From RGIG5612 sp045616165 (GTDB taxonomy: Bacteria > Bacillota > Clostridia > Lachnospirales > Lachnospiraceae): a stretch of 15,757 bases of DNA. Positions 5,313-12,231 of the stretch are shown one piece after another (position 1 is the first letter of the stretch; every line of letters starts with the position of its first letter). The stretch covers positions 1 through 15,757 of the forward strand of contig JAZLGF010000051.1 of the NCBI GenBank assembly GCA_045616165.1. Direction: 5' to 3'. The notes beneath the pieces are model-generated. The model had not been told where the DNA came from. It saw only the letters and a list, made by a program, of their open reading frames with translations, and made no database searches. Position numbers and translations under genes: made by a program.

Positions 5313-5950
5313 TTCTTTATACTCACCGAAATTCCATCTCCAACCGTAAGAATTGTAGATTCTAATGCTTTATTATGTTTTATTTCATACAAGAATTCTC
5401 TCATGCGTTCATGAATCGTTCTTTGTCTTCTTTCTGTTGCAAATCTCGATTCTATCAAGTCGCCTTCTTGAAGCACATTATCCGCTACTAAAATTGCTCC
5501 TTTTTTCATAAGTCTTATTAAATCCGGCAGCATAACGATATATTGCGCTTTAGCAGCATCCAGAAAAACAAAATCATACGGTTCTTCCAGATTTTTTATT
5601 ATCTTTGTAGCGTCACCCTCTATTAAATTTATCTTATCATGTTCCTTTAGATTTTCTCTTGCACTAATAAGTCGCTTTTCGTAATTTTCTATAGTATCAA
5701 TATGTGCGTATGGGGCTTCATCTGCCATAACAAGCGCCGAATACCCAATAGCCGTTCCAATTTCTAATATTCTTAATTCTTTATCTTTTGCTAAATTTAT
5801 TTGAAGAAGTACCCTTAAAAAACTTTCAGTTTCTCTTCTAATAATTGGTACATCGCTTTCTTTTGCAATTTTTCTTAAGTCCTCAAAAAAAGGACCTTGG
5901 TCCTTTTCCAAAGAATGGATATATGTTGTTAATCTTTCATCAACAATCAT
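5309..5950 (-). CDS. trmR: tRNA 5-hydroxyuridine methyltransferase (O-methyltransferase)
   Basis: A 213-residue class I SAM-dependent methyltransferase of the catechol O-methyltransferase-like group. TrmR in B. subtilis (YrrM) methylates ho5U34 of tRNA to mo5U. Motif I is LEIGTAIGYS (62-71); the metal-binding set is D131 (FLDAAK), D157 and N158 (VADN). The opening MIVDERLTTYIHSLE matches the family start, which fixes the ATG. No Shine-Dalgarno is present; instead TATAAT lies six bases before the ATG, so the mRNA is probably leaderless. It is the first gene of trmR-trhP-small protein-CPBP, and the pairing with trhP strongly supports the tRNA assignment over small-molecule methylation. Confidence 0.88.
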   Translation of the reverse strand: MIVDERLTTYIHSLEKDQGPFFEDLRKIAKESDVPIIRRETESFLRVLLQINLAKDKELRILEIGTAIGYSALVMADEAPYAHIDTIENYEKRLISARENLKEHDKINLIEGDATKIIKNLEEPYDFVFLDAAKAQYIVMLPDLIRLMKKGAILVADNVLQEGDLIESRFATERRQRTIHERMREFLYEIKHNKALESTILTVGDGISVSIKK

Positions 5951-5956
5951 GCTAAT

Positions 5957-5985
5957 ATTATAAATAAATTTGCATTATTAAGCAA
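5957..5985 (-). promoter_or_regulatory. Promoter giving a leaderless trmR transcript
   Basis: Minus strand TTGCTT (5980-5985), 17-base spacer, TATAAT (5957-5962), then six bases (ATTAGC) and the trmR ATG. Transcription would start at or next to the A of the start codon. It sits just after the terminator of the preceding operon, as expected for a new transcription unit. Confidence 0.72.
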
Positions 5986-5997
5986 TAAAAGGCAAAT

Positions 5998-6022
5998 AAA
6001 AAGGGGCTCTTTTTCGAGCCCC
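5998..6022 (-). terminator. Terminator after the mltG-like gene
   Basis: Stem GGGGCTC/GAGCCCC (6003-6009 with 6016-6022), 6-base loop, followed on the minus strand by TTTTTATTTG. It lies 19 bases after the stop codon and closes the ireB to mltG-like run. Confidence 0.9.
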
Positions 6023-6040
6023 AAAAAAGATAGTTTTAAT

Positions 6041-6607
6041 TTAGTTTTCTTCGCCGCCTTCTTCGTTTTCTCCTTCTTCAGCTGCGGTAGTTTCCTCTTG
6101 TGTTGTTGTTTCAGTTTCTCCCTCATCCATTGTTCCGTCAGAATAATCATATCCTGAAAGAATATTAACTATTTTTTCTGTTGTAAAACTTGGGCTTACT
6201 TTATATGTACCTGGAACAAAATCAGCGTCATAAACAATACATCTAGTCTTAAACATTCCTGCATCGGCGATACATCCCATTTCCTTAAGCTGTTTTGCAA
6301 CTGTATCTCTTGTTATACCTTCTGTAATGACAATTTCCATTCTAGTATTATTTGTTTTATCGTAGGCTGTATCATTAAAAATTCCAAATGTTACAAAGAA
6401 TCCAATAAGGCAAAGAACTACAACACCGGCTGTGATAGCAGTACGAATAAGAAACTTCTTTGTTTTCATTTTCTTCATAGCTTTCATTTTAGCCATTCTT
6501 CGCTTTTGATCAGCATTTGGCTCAACTCTAGTACGAGCTGCACTTTCATTAGAAGCTTTCATGCTCTTTGTTCTTGATTTAATGAAATGTTCTTTAATAG
6601 TTGCCAT
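6041..6607 (-). CDS. Short MltG/YceG-like membrane protein without catalytic domain
   Basis: 188 residues, about half the usual MltG length (around 340). Layout: a very basic N-terminal region (1-51), one membrane helix (about 53-75, FLIRTAITAGVVVLCLIGFF), a region like the LysM-type subdomain of MltG (about 89-150; VITEGITRDTVAKQLKEMG and ADFVPGTYKVSPSFTTEKIV), then an acidic Thr/Glu-rich tail (157-188). MltG cleaves nascent peptidoglycan glycan strands; the glutamate-bearing catalytic domain is missing here, so transglycosylase activity is not expected. TAGGAG precedes the ATG. Position after RNase J and before trmR is where Clostridia carry such short MltG-like genes, so this is probably a stable short form and not a recent truncation. 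A terminator follows directly. Confidence 0.75.
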   Translation of the reverse strand: MATIKEHFIKSRTKSMKASNESAARTRVEPNADQKRRMAKMKAMKKMKTKKFLIRTAITAGVVVLCLIGFFVTFGIFNDTAYDKTNNTRMEIVITEGITRDTVAKQLKEMGCIADAGMFKTRCIVYDADFVPGTYKVSPSFTTEKIVNILSGYDYSDGTMDEGETETTTQEETTAAEEGENEEGGEEN

Positions 6608-6619
6608 AATAACTCCTAT

Positions 6620-8389
6620 TTATTCTACTTCCATAATAAATGGTAAAACCATTGGCCCTTTATTGCCTGGAATATTAATAATTTCCTTAACGGCATCACC
6701 AATTATCATTTTTGCCTTACCTCTATTGTAGTGATTTTTATCTAAATAATCAATTAATGTATTATAAATTATTCCTCTTACATCTTCAATAAGTTTTTCA
6801 TTCTCACTGCCTAAAACCCATCCTCTTGTAAAAATTTCAGGTCCTGAAATAATAAATTTATTTTGAATATCAAGGCACACTGTTATTATTAGCACGCCTC
6901 TTTCAGCGAGATCTTTTCTATCTTGAATTATTGTTCTTCCAACATCTTCAATTCCAGAATTATCAACATATATTCCTCCTGATTGAATATGTTCTACTAC
7001 TTTGCCTTTCTTTTCGCCTAGTTCTAAAACATCGCCTGTATTAATCATAAATACATTTTTTGAATTGTATCCCATATCATATGCTATCTTTGCGTTTGCC
7101 ATTCTATGTCGATACTCTCCATGTACTGGAACAATATATTTTGGTTTTAAAAGTGCATATATTAATTTAATTTCTTCCTGACATGCATGTCCCGAAACGT
7201 GAGTCTGTTCAAATATAACTTCAGCTCCAAGTACACTTAATTCATTCATTACGTTAGAAACTGCTTTTTCATTTCCAGGGATTGGATTTGAAGAGAAAAT
7301 AACAACATCCCTTTCCTTAATAGAAATTTTCTTATGCGTTTTTGTAGCCATTCTTGAAAGCGCTGCCATGTCCTCTCCTTGAGAACCTGTTGCAACAATC
7401 ACAATTTTTCCATCTGGATAATTTCCCATCTCATCAATACTAATTAATGTGTTTTGTGGTACTTTTATATATCCAAGTTCTTGAGCCGTCTCAATAATAT
7501 TAAGCATTGAGCGTCCTTCTAACACAACTTTTCTTTTGAATTTATATGCAGAATTAATTATTTGTTGAACTCTATCAACATTTGAAGCGAAGGTTGCAAT
7601 AATAATTCTTTGCTTTTCATGTTCCGCAAACAAATTATCCAAACTTTCTCCAACCGTTTTTTCGCTTGGTGTATATCCTGCTCTTGGTGCATTTGTCGAA
7701 TCACTAAATACCGCAAGAACTCCCTTTTGACCTAATTCTGCAAAGCGCCATAAATCAATTGCATCGCCATAAACCGGTGTATAATCAACCTTAAAATCTC
7801 CGGTATGAACTATCGTTCCTGCTGGAGTTTTTATAGCTAATGCTGACGCATCGCTAATACTATGGTTCGTTCTAATAAATTCGATTTTGAAATCGTTGAT
7901 ATAAATTTTTTGGCCATATTGGACAACCTTTAATTTTGCAATGTCTTCTTGATGCGTTTCTTTTAGTTTTTTATTTATCAATGCTAAGGAAAGTTTTGTG
8001 CCATAAATAGGCGCATTAATTTCTTTAAGAATATAAGGAATTGCACCGATATGGTCTTCATGTCCATGCGTAATAAAGAATGCTTTAACTTTACTCTTAT
8101 TGGCTTTTAAGTAAGTTATATCCGGAATAATTAAATCAATTCCTAAAAGAGTATCGTCAGCAAACGCCATACCACAATCAATAACTATAATATTTCCGTT
8201 ATATTCAACTGCGGTCATATTCATTCCGATTTGTTCCATTCCGCCTAGTGGAATAACTTTCAAAGTAGATGGAACTTTTGCTACTTTTTTTGAATGATTC
8301 TGGCGTTTATTTTTTGTTTGATTTGCACGTGCTTTATCTGGCCGTGCTTTTTTAGCACTGTTTTGCGCTTTAGTATTTTTTCTTGCCAT
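6620..8389 (-). CDS. rnj: Ribonuclease J
   Basis: A metallo-beta-lactamase/beta-CASP ribonuclease with 5'-to-3' exonuclease and endonuclease activity, central to RNA decay and maturation in Firmicutes. The metal motif HGHEDH is at 108-113, preceded by IPLGGMEQIGMNMTAVEY and DCGMAF. Other marks are IRTNHSISDA, HTGDFKVD, the beta-CASP SDSTNA region, VIFSSNPIPGNE and VPVHGEYRH. At 589 residues it is longer than the typical 555, because of a lysine/arginine-rich N-terminal tail of about 41 residues before KVIPLGG. TAGGAG lies five bases before the ATG, and the tail is encoded downstream of it, so it is likely real. A structured gap separates it from the DUF1292 gene; the mltG-like gene follows after 12 bases. 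Confidence 0.95.
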   Translation of the reverse strand: MARKNTKAQNSAKKARPDKARANQTKNKRQNHSKKVAKVPSTLKVIPLGGMEQIGMNMTAVEYNGNIIVIDCGMAFADDTLLGIDLIIPDITYLKANKSKVKAFFITHGHEDHIGAIPYILKEINAPIYGTKLSLALINKKLKETHQEDIAKLKVVQYGQKIYINDFKIEFIRTNHSISDASALAIKTPAGTIVHTGDFKVDYTPVYGDAIDLWRFAELGQKGVLAVFSDSTNAPRAGYTPSEKTVGESLDNLFAEHEKQRIIIATFASNVDRVQQIINSAYKFKRKVVLEGRSMLNIIETAQELGYIKVPQNTLISIDEMGNYPDGKIVIVATGSQGEDMAALSRMATKTHKKISIKERDVVIFSSNPIPGNEKAVSNVMNELSVLGAEVIFEQTHVSGHACQEEIKLIYALLKPKYIVPVHGEYRHRMANAKIAYDMGYNSKNVFMINTGDVLELGEKKGKVVEHIQSGGIYVDNSGIEDVGRTIIQDRKDLAERGVLIITVCLDIQNKFIISGPEIFTRGWVLGSENEKLIEDVRGIIYNTLIDYLDKNHYNRGKAKMIIGDAVKEIINIPGNKGPMVLPFIMEVE

Positions 8390-8412
8390 ATTTACTCCTA
8401 TTTATTCACTAT

Positions 8413-8510
8413 TTTCCTCGCTCCCGCAGGACATCTCCCATGCTTCGCAGGTACCTCCCCTAATAGGGTTCCTCCTGCTCGTATGGTGCCTTCCTGCTCG
8501 CGCTCGGAAA
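8413..8510. repeat. 98-bp GC-rich imperfect palindrome
   Basis: Symmetric paired blocks: tttcc 8413-8417 with ggaaa 8506-8510; gcagga 8426-8431 with tcctgc 8492-8497; ccat 8438-8441 with atgg 8483-8486; gcagg 8447-8451 with cctgc 8474-8478; ccct 8458-8461 with aggg 8465-8468. The unpaired stretches are of nearly equal length on both sides (8 and 8 bases in the outermost), as in a folded element. About 58% G+C against an AT-rich setting. Internal direct repeats: tcctgctcg at 8473 and 8492, cgcagg at 8425 and 8446. It looks like a palindromic intergenic repeat and ends within 10-25 bases of the rnj ribosome site. Confidence 0.6.
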
Positions 8511-8519
8511 TTCTCATAC

Positions 8520-8579
8520 AACAAGAAAAATACCCCTTACTTTTATATACAAAAATAAGGCTTTAATTTTTTTCTTGTT
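8520..8579 (-). terminator. Nested hairpin, possible attenuator or terminator
   Basis: Outer arms 8520-8530 and 8569-8579 pair over 11 bp; inner arms 8535-8544 and 8551-8560 pair with one mismatch around a 6-base loop. On the minus strand the inner hairpin is followed by GGTATTTTTCTTG, a moderate U-run. It may partly terminate transcription between the DUF1292 gene and RNase J. Confidence 0.45.
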
Positions 8580-8596
8580 TAATTTTTATATTTAAG

Positions 8597-8630
8597 TTAG
8601 AGCGGTCCTGTTCGCCGGTGCCGTCTCTAA
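8597..8630. repeat. Hairpin after the DUF1292 gene
   Basis: ttagagcgg (8597-8605) pairs with ccg-t-ctctaa (8621-8630) with one bulged base. The loop holds tcctgttcgccggtgcc (8606-8622), which closely matches tcctgctcgtatggtgcc in the palindrome at 8473-8490, so the two may be decayed copies of one repeat. Confidence 0.5.
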
Positions 8631-8637
8631 AAATAAA

Positions 8638-8901
8638 TCACACTAAATCTTCGTCGTCTAATAACTGTTCAATAACACCTGCAACAGCTTCGATTTCATC
8701 ATCATCTTCAACGAATACATAAACAGCTTCTGTCTCGCTAGGCTCTGAAATATCTTTCATAATATAAGCCTCAGCCTCTTCTTCATCATCGCTGTCAGTA
8801 ACTAATAAATAACTAATATCATTAAGTTTTGTCTCTTCAACTACATAAAAGACATCTTCAGCTCCGTTTTCATCTGTAAAAACAATTTTATTATCTTCCA
8901 T
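8638..8901 (-). CDS. DUF1292 family protein
   Basis: An 87-residue, strongly acidic protein (start MEDNKIVFTDENGAEDVFYVVEETKL, residues 1-26; key pattern I-x-F-x-D-E-x-G-x-E) with the beta-rich layout of DUF1292 (YrzB in B. subtilis). No function is established for the family. It is constantly found beside ireB and ruvX in Firmicutes, as here: AAGGA precedes its ATG and only 17 bases separate it from the ruvX stop. No motif suggests catalysis. Where related gene orders carry fur or another gene after it, here only structured non-coding DNA follows. Confidence 0.9.
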   Translation of the reverse strand: MEDNKIVFTDENGAEDVFYVVEETKLNDISYLLVTDSDDEEEAEAYIMKDISEPSETEAVYVFVEDDDEIEAVAGVIEQLLDDEDLV

Positions 8902-8918
8902 AACGTCCTTATCTTATC

Positions 8919-9362
8919 TCAATTATTTGTTTTATTTGTGTCTTTAAATTTACTCATATATTCTTCAAGTATGTAACATGCTGCAAGTTGATCAATATAT
9001 GTTTTTTGTTCGCTCTTTTTTACATTCATGATTTCCAGTTCTTCCCTGGAAATAGCTGTCGTATATCTTTCATCTACCATAACGATTTCTACATCTGGCA
9101 GACGCAATTCTAACTTTTCTTTGAACTGATACGTAAATTTTACTCTTTCACCCTCAGTTCCATCCTCCATAAGTGGAAGACCTAAAGCTATCGTTTGAAC
9201 ATCTTTTTCTTTTACGATTTCTTCAATTCTTGCAAGCGTCTTTCTAAGCTTCTTTTCGCTCTCTCGCCATATTGTTTCAAACGGCTGAGCAGTCATCAAA
9301 AGCTCATCAGAAAGTGCAACCCCAATAGTCTTAGAACCGTAATCAAGTCCCATTAATCTCAT
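8919..9362 (-). CDS. ruvX: RuvX/YqgF family nuclease
   Basis: RuvX (YqgF) is an RNase H-fold nuclease proposed to resolve Holliday junctions and to trim the 5' end of 16S rRNA precursor. The 147-residue length is normal. Visible marks: the first acidic residue D7 in GLDYGSKTIGVALSD, GLPL near 60, DERYTT, and a final acidic residue in KTYIDQLAACYILEEY. These are the expected active-site positions. AGGA is found before the ATG, 15 bases after the ireB stop; the order ireB-ruvX-DUF1292 is conserved. A Ser/Asn-rich tail closes the protein. Confidence 0.93.
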   Translation of the reverse strand: MRLMGLDYGSKTIGVALSDELLMTAQPFETIWRESEKKLRKTLARIEEIVKEKDVQTIALGLPLMEDGTEGERVKFTYQFKEKLELRLPDVEIVMVDERYTTAISREELEIMNVKKSEQKTYIDQLAACYILEEYMSKFKDTNKTNN

Positions 9363-9377
9363 ATAACAATCCTAGAG

Positions 9378-9641
9378 TTATTTTAATTTATTGTCAATGT
9401 AAAATCTTATAGCCTCTTCAATAAGCTCATCTCGTTCTACCTTGGCAATCATTCCTCTGGCATTATTATGGCTAGTAATATATGTTGGATCTCCTGACAT
9501 AATATAGCCAACAATCTGGTTAACAGGATCATATCCTTTTTCAGCCAATGCCCCATACACTCTTTCTAAAACTTCCTCTACTGTTGGGAGTTCTTCTTTA
9601 GGAATCTTATAGTGTTGTGTGAAATGTAAATCTTTATTCAT
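9378..9641 (-). CDS. ireB: IreB family regulatory phosphoprotein
   Basis: 87 residues, formerly UPF0297. In Enterococcus faecalis IreB is phosphorylated by the Ser/Thr kinase IreK and affects cephalosporin resistance. The core NQIVGYIMSGDPTYITSHNN followed by ARGMIAKVERDELIEEAIRFY is diagnostic. The E. faecalis phosphosites are N-terminal threonines; only T8 is available near the start here, with the rest of the N-terminus (MNKDLHFTQHYKIPKEELPT) different from that species. AACGGGG precedes the ATG. A promoter candidate lies just upstream, so this gene may start its own transcript in addition to read-through from mtaB. Confidence 0.93.
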   Translation of the reverse strand: MNKDLHFTQHYKIPKEELPTVEEVLERVYGALAEKGYDPVNQIVGYIMSGDPTYITSHNNARGMIAKVERDELIEEAIRFYIDNKLK

Positions 9642-9657
9642 ATATACCCCGTTTTCA

Positions 9658-9685
9658 TTTATAAGGTTTCTTAAAACTTTTGTAA
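9658..9685 (-). promoter_or_regulatory. Candidate promoter for ireB
   Basis: Minus strand TTACAA (9680-9685), 16-base spacer, TATAAA (9658-9663), ending 16 bases before the ireB ATG. The spacing is acceptable and the boxes match four to five of six consensus bases. The 80-base gap after mtaB holds no terminator, so it may be an internal promoter. In this AT-rich gap chance matches are common. Confidence 0.45.
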
Positions 9686-9721
9686 CATTTCTGTAATATT
9701 ATCTAAATACTATACTACCTT

Positions 9722-11041
9722 CTACGAAAATGCAAGCGTATTTTTTTCGTCCAGTGTTATCTCAACCATTTGATTTATAAGACTTTCTTCGTTCTTTAGT
9801 CTTACTTTTATATAGTGAGGTGTAAAACCTTGTTGTATTTTACCCTCATCGCTTAAAACTTCTTCTTCAACAAGAACTCTAACCTTCTTTCCTTCAAATG
9901 AATGAACATATTCTTTTTGAAGCTGTTTTGCTACTTCTAAAAGCGTAGCTACTCGCTTTGCTTTTTGCCCAGCAGTTAACTGACCTTTCATATTATCTGC
10001 CTTTGTTCCTTTTCTTCTTGAATATGGAAATACATGTATCGCTGCAAATTTAATTTCCTTTGCAAAGTTTACTGTCTGGTTAAATTCTTCTTCGCTTTCT
10101 TCTGGAAAGCCTACTATTATATCCGTTGTAATCGCTGGATTATCAAAGTATTTTCTAAGTAGTTCAACGCTTTGTTTATACTCATTAGCTGTATACTTTC
10201 TATTCATCCTTTGCAAAACACTATCACATCCACTTTGAAGCGAAAGATGAAAATGCGGACATATGCTTTCTAATTTTGAAAGTTCACTAACAAAATATTC
10301 GCTGATAAGACTAACTTCTAAACTACCAAATCTAATTCTTTTTATACCTTCTATTTCCTCAATTTCTTTGCAAAGATCAACAATAGCCTTGTCCGCACTA
10401 ATTTCTTCTAAATCTTGCCCATACATGCTTAGGTCGATTCCAGTTAAAACAATTTCTTTATAACCATTATTCGCCAATGTCTTAACTTCAGATAAAATAT
10501 CTTCTTTAGTTCTTGAGCGTGACCTTCCCCTTAAATATGGAATAATGCAATAAGAACAAAATCTATTACAGCCATCTTGAATCTTTACGTATGCTCTTAC
10601 ATGTTCGCCTTGGTTTGTTATCTCTTGACTTTCATAAGTTTTGCAATGTGTTAGATCTTCAACAAGAGTAACTTTGAATTTTAATCCTTTATCTTGATTT
10701 TTATGAATGATATCCATAACAAGTTCAAGAGTTTTACTTTTTTCGTTATTGCCTATTACAATATCAACCTTTGAATCTTTCATAAGAGCTTCTTTGTCTT
10801 CTTGTGCATAACATCCAAGAGCTACCGTAATAGCTTTTGGATTAATCTTTTTTGTCCTATGTAAAATTTGTCTGGATTTTCTAGAAGCTTCTTTTGTAAC
10901 GGAACATGTATTTACAATATATACATCTGCAAAAGAATCAAAATCTACAACTTCAAATGACATGTCCTTAAATTGTTCAAGAACAGCCTGGGTTTCATAT
11001 GAATTTACTTTGCATCCTAAAGTGTGAAAAGCAACCTTCAT
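9722..11041 (-). CDS. mtaB: tRNA t6A37 methylthiotransferase MtaB
   Basis: MtaB converts t6A37 to ms2t6A in tRNAs reading ANN codons, using radical SAM chemistry. 439 residues. The N-terminal UPF0004 domain carries three cluster cysteines, C10 (TLGCKVN), C46 (NTCSVT) and C77 (ALGCYA). The radical SAM triad is C158, C162 and C165 in DGCNRFCSYCIIPYLRGRSR. A C-terminal TRAM-like region (about 375-436) should bind RNA. The TLGCKVNSYE opening and DGCNRFCSYCIIPY set it apart from the MiaB branch. Its ATG overlaps the thiI stop (TAATG), so the two are coupled. Being next to the desulfurase and ThiI puts three sulfur-handling tRNA genes in one operon. Confidence 0.94.
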   Translation of the reverse strand: MKVAFHTLGCKVNSYETQAVLEQFKDMSFEVVDFDSFADVYIVNTCSVTKEASRKSRQILHRTKKINPKAITVALGCYAQEDKEALMKDSKVDIVIGNNEKSKTLELVMDIIHKNQDKGLKFKVTLVEDLTHCKTYESQEITNQGEHVRAYVKIQDGCNRFCSYCIIPYLRGRSRSRTKEDILSEVKTLANNGYKEIVLTGIDLSMYGQDLEEISADKAIVDLCKEIEEIEGIKRIRFGSLEVSLISEYFVSELSKLESICPHFHLSLQSGCDSVLQRMNRKYTANEYKQSVELLRKYFDNPAITTDIIVGFPEESEEEFNQTVNFAKEIKFAAIHVFPYSRRKGTKADNMKGQLTAGQKAKRVATLLEVAKQLQKEYVHSFEGKKVRVLVEEEVLSDEGKIQQGFTPHYIKVRLKNEESLINQMVEITLDEKNTLAFS

Positions 11042-12219
11042 TAAATTTCTATTACCTCTGTATTTTCTATTGCCCTTTGAAGTATTTCATCAGCAATTTC
11101 ATCAAGTTTTCTTTCGCTTGTTACTATTCTTTTTAGAGTTGGTTTTGTAACCGGATGTTTTGCAACAAAAATTGTGCAGCAATCTTCAAAAGGAAGAATA
11201 CTAGTTTCGTAAGCGCCTATCTTTTGTGAGATATCCATAATTTCTAATTTATCAAAAGCACAAAGAGGTCTATAAACTGGAAGAGTGCAAACCTCATTTG
11301 TTACAAGCATACTTTGCATTGTCTGGCTAGCAACCTGACCAATACTCTCACCTGTTACAAGGCCTAAGCAACCGTTTTCTATTGCAAAATGCTCCGCTAT
11401 TTTCATCATGAATCTGCGCATGATAATCGTAAGCTCATCATGTGGGCATATCTCATAAATCTTCATTTGAATTTCTGTGAAATTAACTACATGAAGTTTT
11501 ATTGGTCCTGAATATTTTGAAACTATTTTTGCTAGATCAACAACTTTTTGTTTTGCTCTTTCGGATGTGTATGGTGGAGCATGAAAATAAATTGCGTCCA
11601 AACTTACACCACGTTTTGAAACGAGATATCCCGCAACCGGACTATCTATTCCGCCTGATAAAAGAAGCATTGCCTTTCCGCTTGAACCAACAGGCATTCC
11701 GCTTAAACCTTCTATCTGTTTTGAATAAATATTTATTTCTTTTTCTCTTAATTCGATGTTGAGCATAATTTCCGGCTCATGTACATCAACTTTTAGTGTG
11801 TCAAATTTATCAAGAAGCATCTCTCCAATTTGCTCATTAAATTCAACAGAAGTCATTGGATATGATTTATCTGCTCTTCTTGTATTAACCTTAAAAGTAT
11901 GGTTTTTGCACATGTCATAATTTTCTTCCATGTATTTTGCTATATCACTTTTAAGTTCTTCGTATGTTTCTTTTTGAAGTTGGGTTATTGGACAAATCCA
12001 TGCAATACCAAATACCTTTTTTAATGCATCGATAGCTTCATCTTCATCATTTTCATCGTAATGAACATAAATGCGTCCCTGAGTTTTTTTAACATGAATA
12101 TCGCCAGGTAAATCTTTTAAGGCGCTTTTTATATTGCGCACTAACATGTCTTCAAAGACATATCTGTTTTTTCCTTTAACGCCTATTTCTGAATACTTAA
12201 TTAAAAAAATCTTTTCCAT
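11041..12219 (-). CDS. thiI: tRNA 4-thiouridine synthase ThiI
   Basis: ThiI adenylates U8 of tRNA and transfers sulfur to form 4-thiouridine; in some species it also serves thiamine thiazole synthesis. 392 residues, the short form without the C-terminal rhodanese domain, like B. subtilis. Layout: ferredoxin-like N-terminus (KYSEIGVKGKNR), THUMP domain (about 60-165), PP-loop SGGIDS (188-193) and the FEDCCTIF-AKHP segment near 344. Lacking a rhodanese, it needs sulfur directly from a desulfurase, the gene immediately upstream. AAAGGA precedes the ATG, 12 bases after the desulfurase stop. Confidence 0.95.
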   Translation of the reverse strand: MEKIFLIKYSEIGVKGKNRYVFEDMLVRNIKSALKDLPGDIHVKKTQGRIYVHYDENDEDEAIDALKKVFGIAWICPITQLQKETYEELKSDIAKYMEENYDMCKNHTFKVNTRRADKSYPMTSVEFNEQIGEMLLDKFDTLKVDVHEPEIMLNIELREKEINIYSKQIEGLSGMPVGSSGKAMLLLSGGIDSPVAGYLVSKRGVSLDAIYFHAPPYTSERAKQKVVDLAKIVSKYSGPIKLHVVNFTEIQMKIYEICPHDELTIIMRRFMMKIAEHFAIENGCLGLVTGESIGQVASQTMQSMLVTNEVCTLPVYRPLCAFDKLEIMDISQKIGAYETSILPFEDCCTIFVAKHPVTKPTLKRIVTSERKLDEIADEILQRAIENTEVIEI

Positions 12220-12231
12220 GTTTTTTCCTTT

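Noticed and set aside
5947..6150. 67-codon minus-strand ORF across the mltG-like end and the terminator
   Set aside because: It is the shifted frame of the acidic tail plus the terminator and trmR promoter; no ribosome site and low-complexity Lys/Glu sequence.
8398..8517. 39-codon minus-strand ORF whose stop TAG forms part of the rnj ribosome site
   Set aside because: No Shine-Dalgarno before its ATG, and its sequence is the GC-rich palindrome, so codon use is dictated by the fold. Not supported as a gene.
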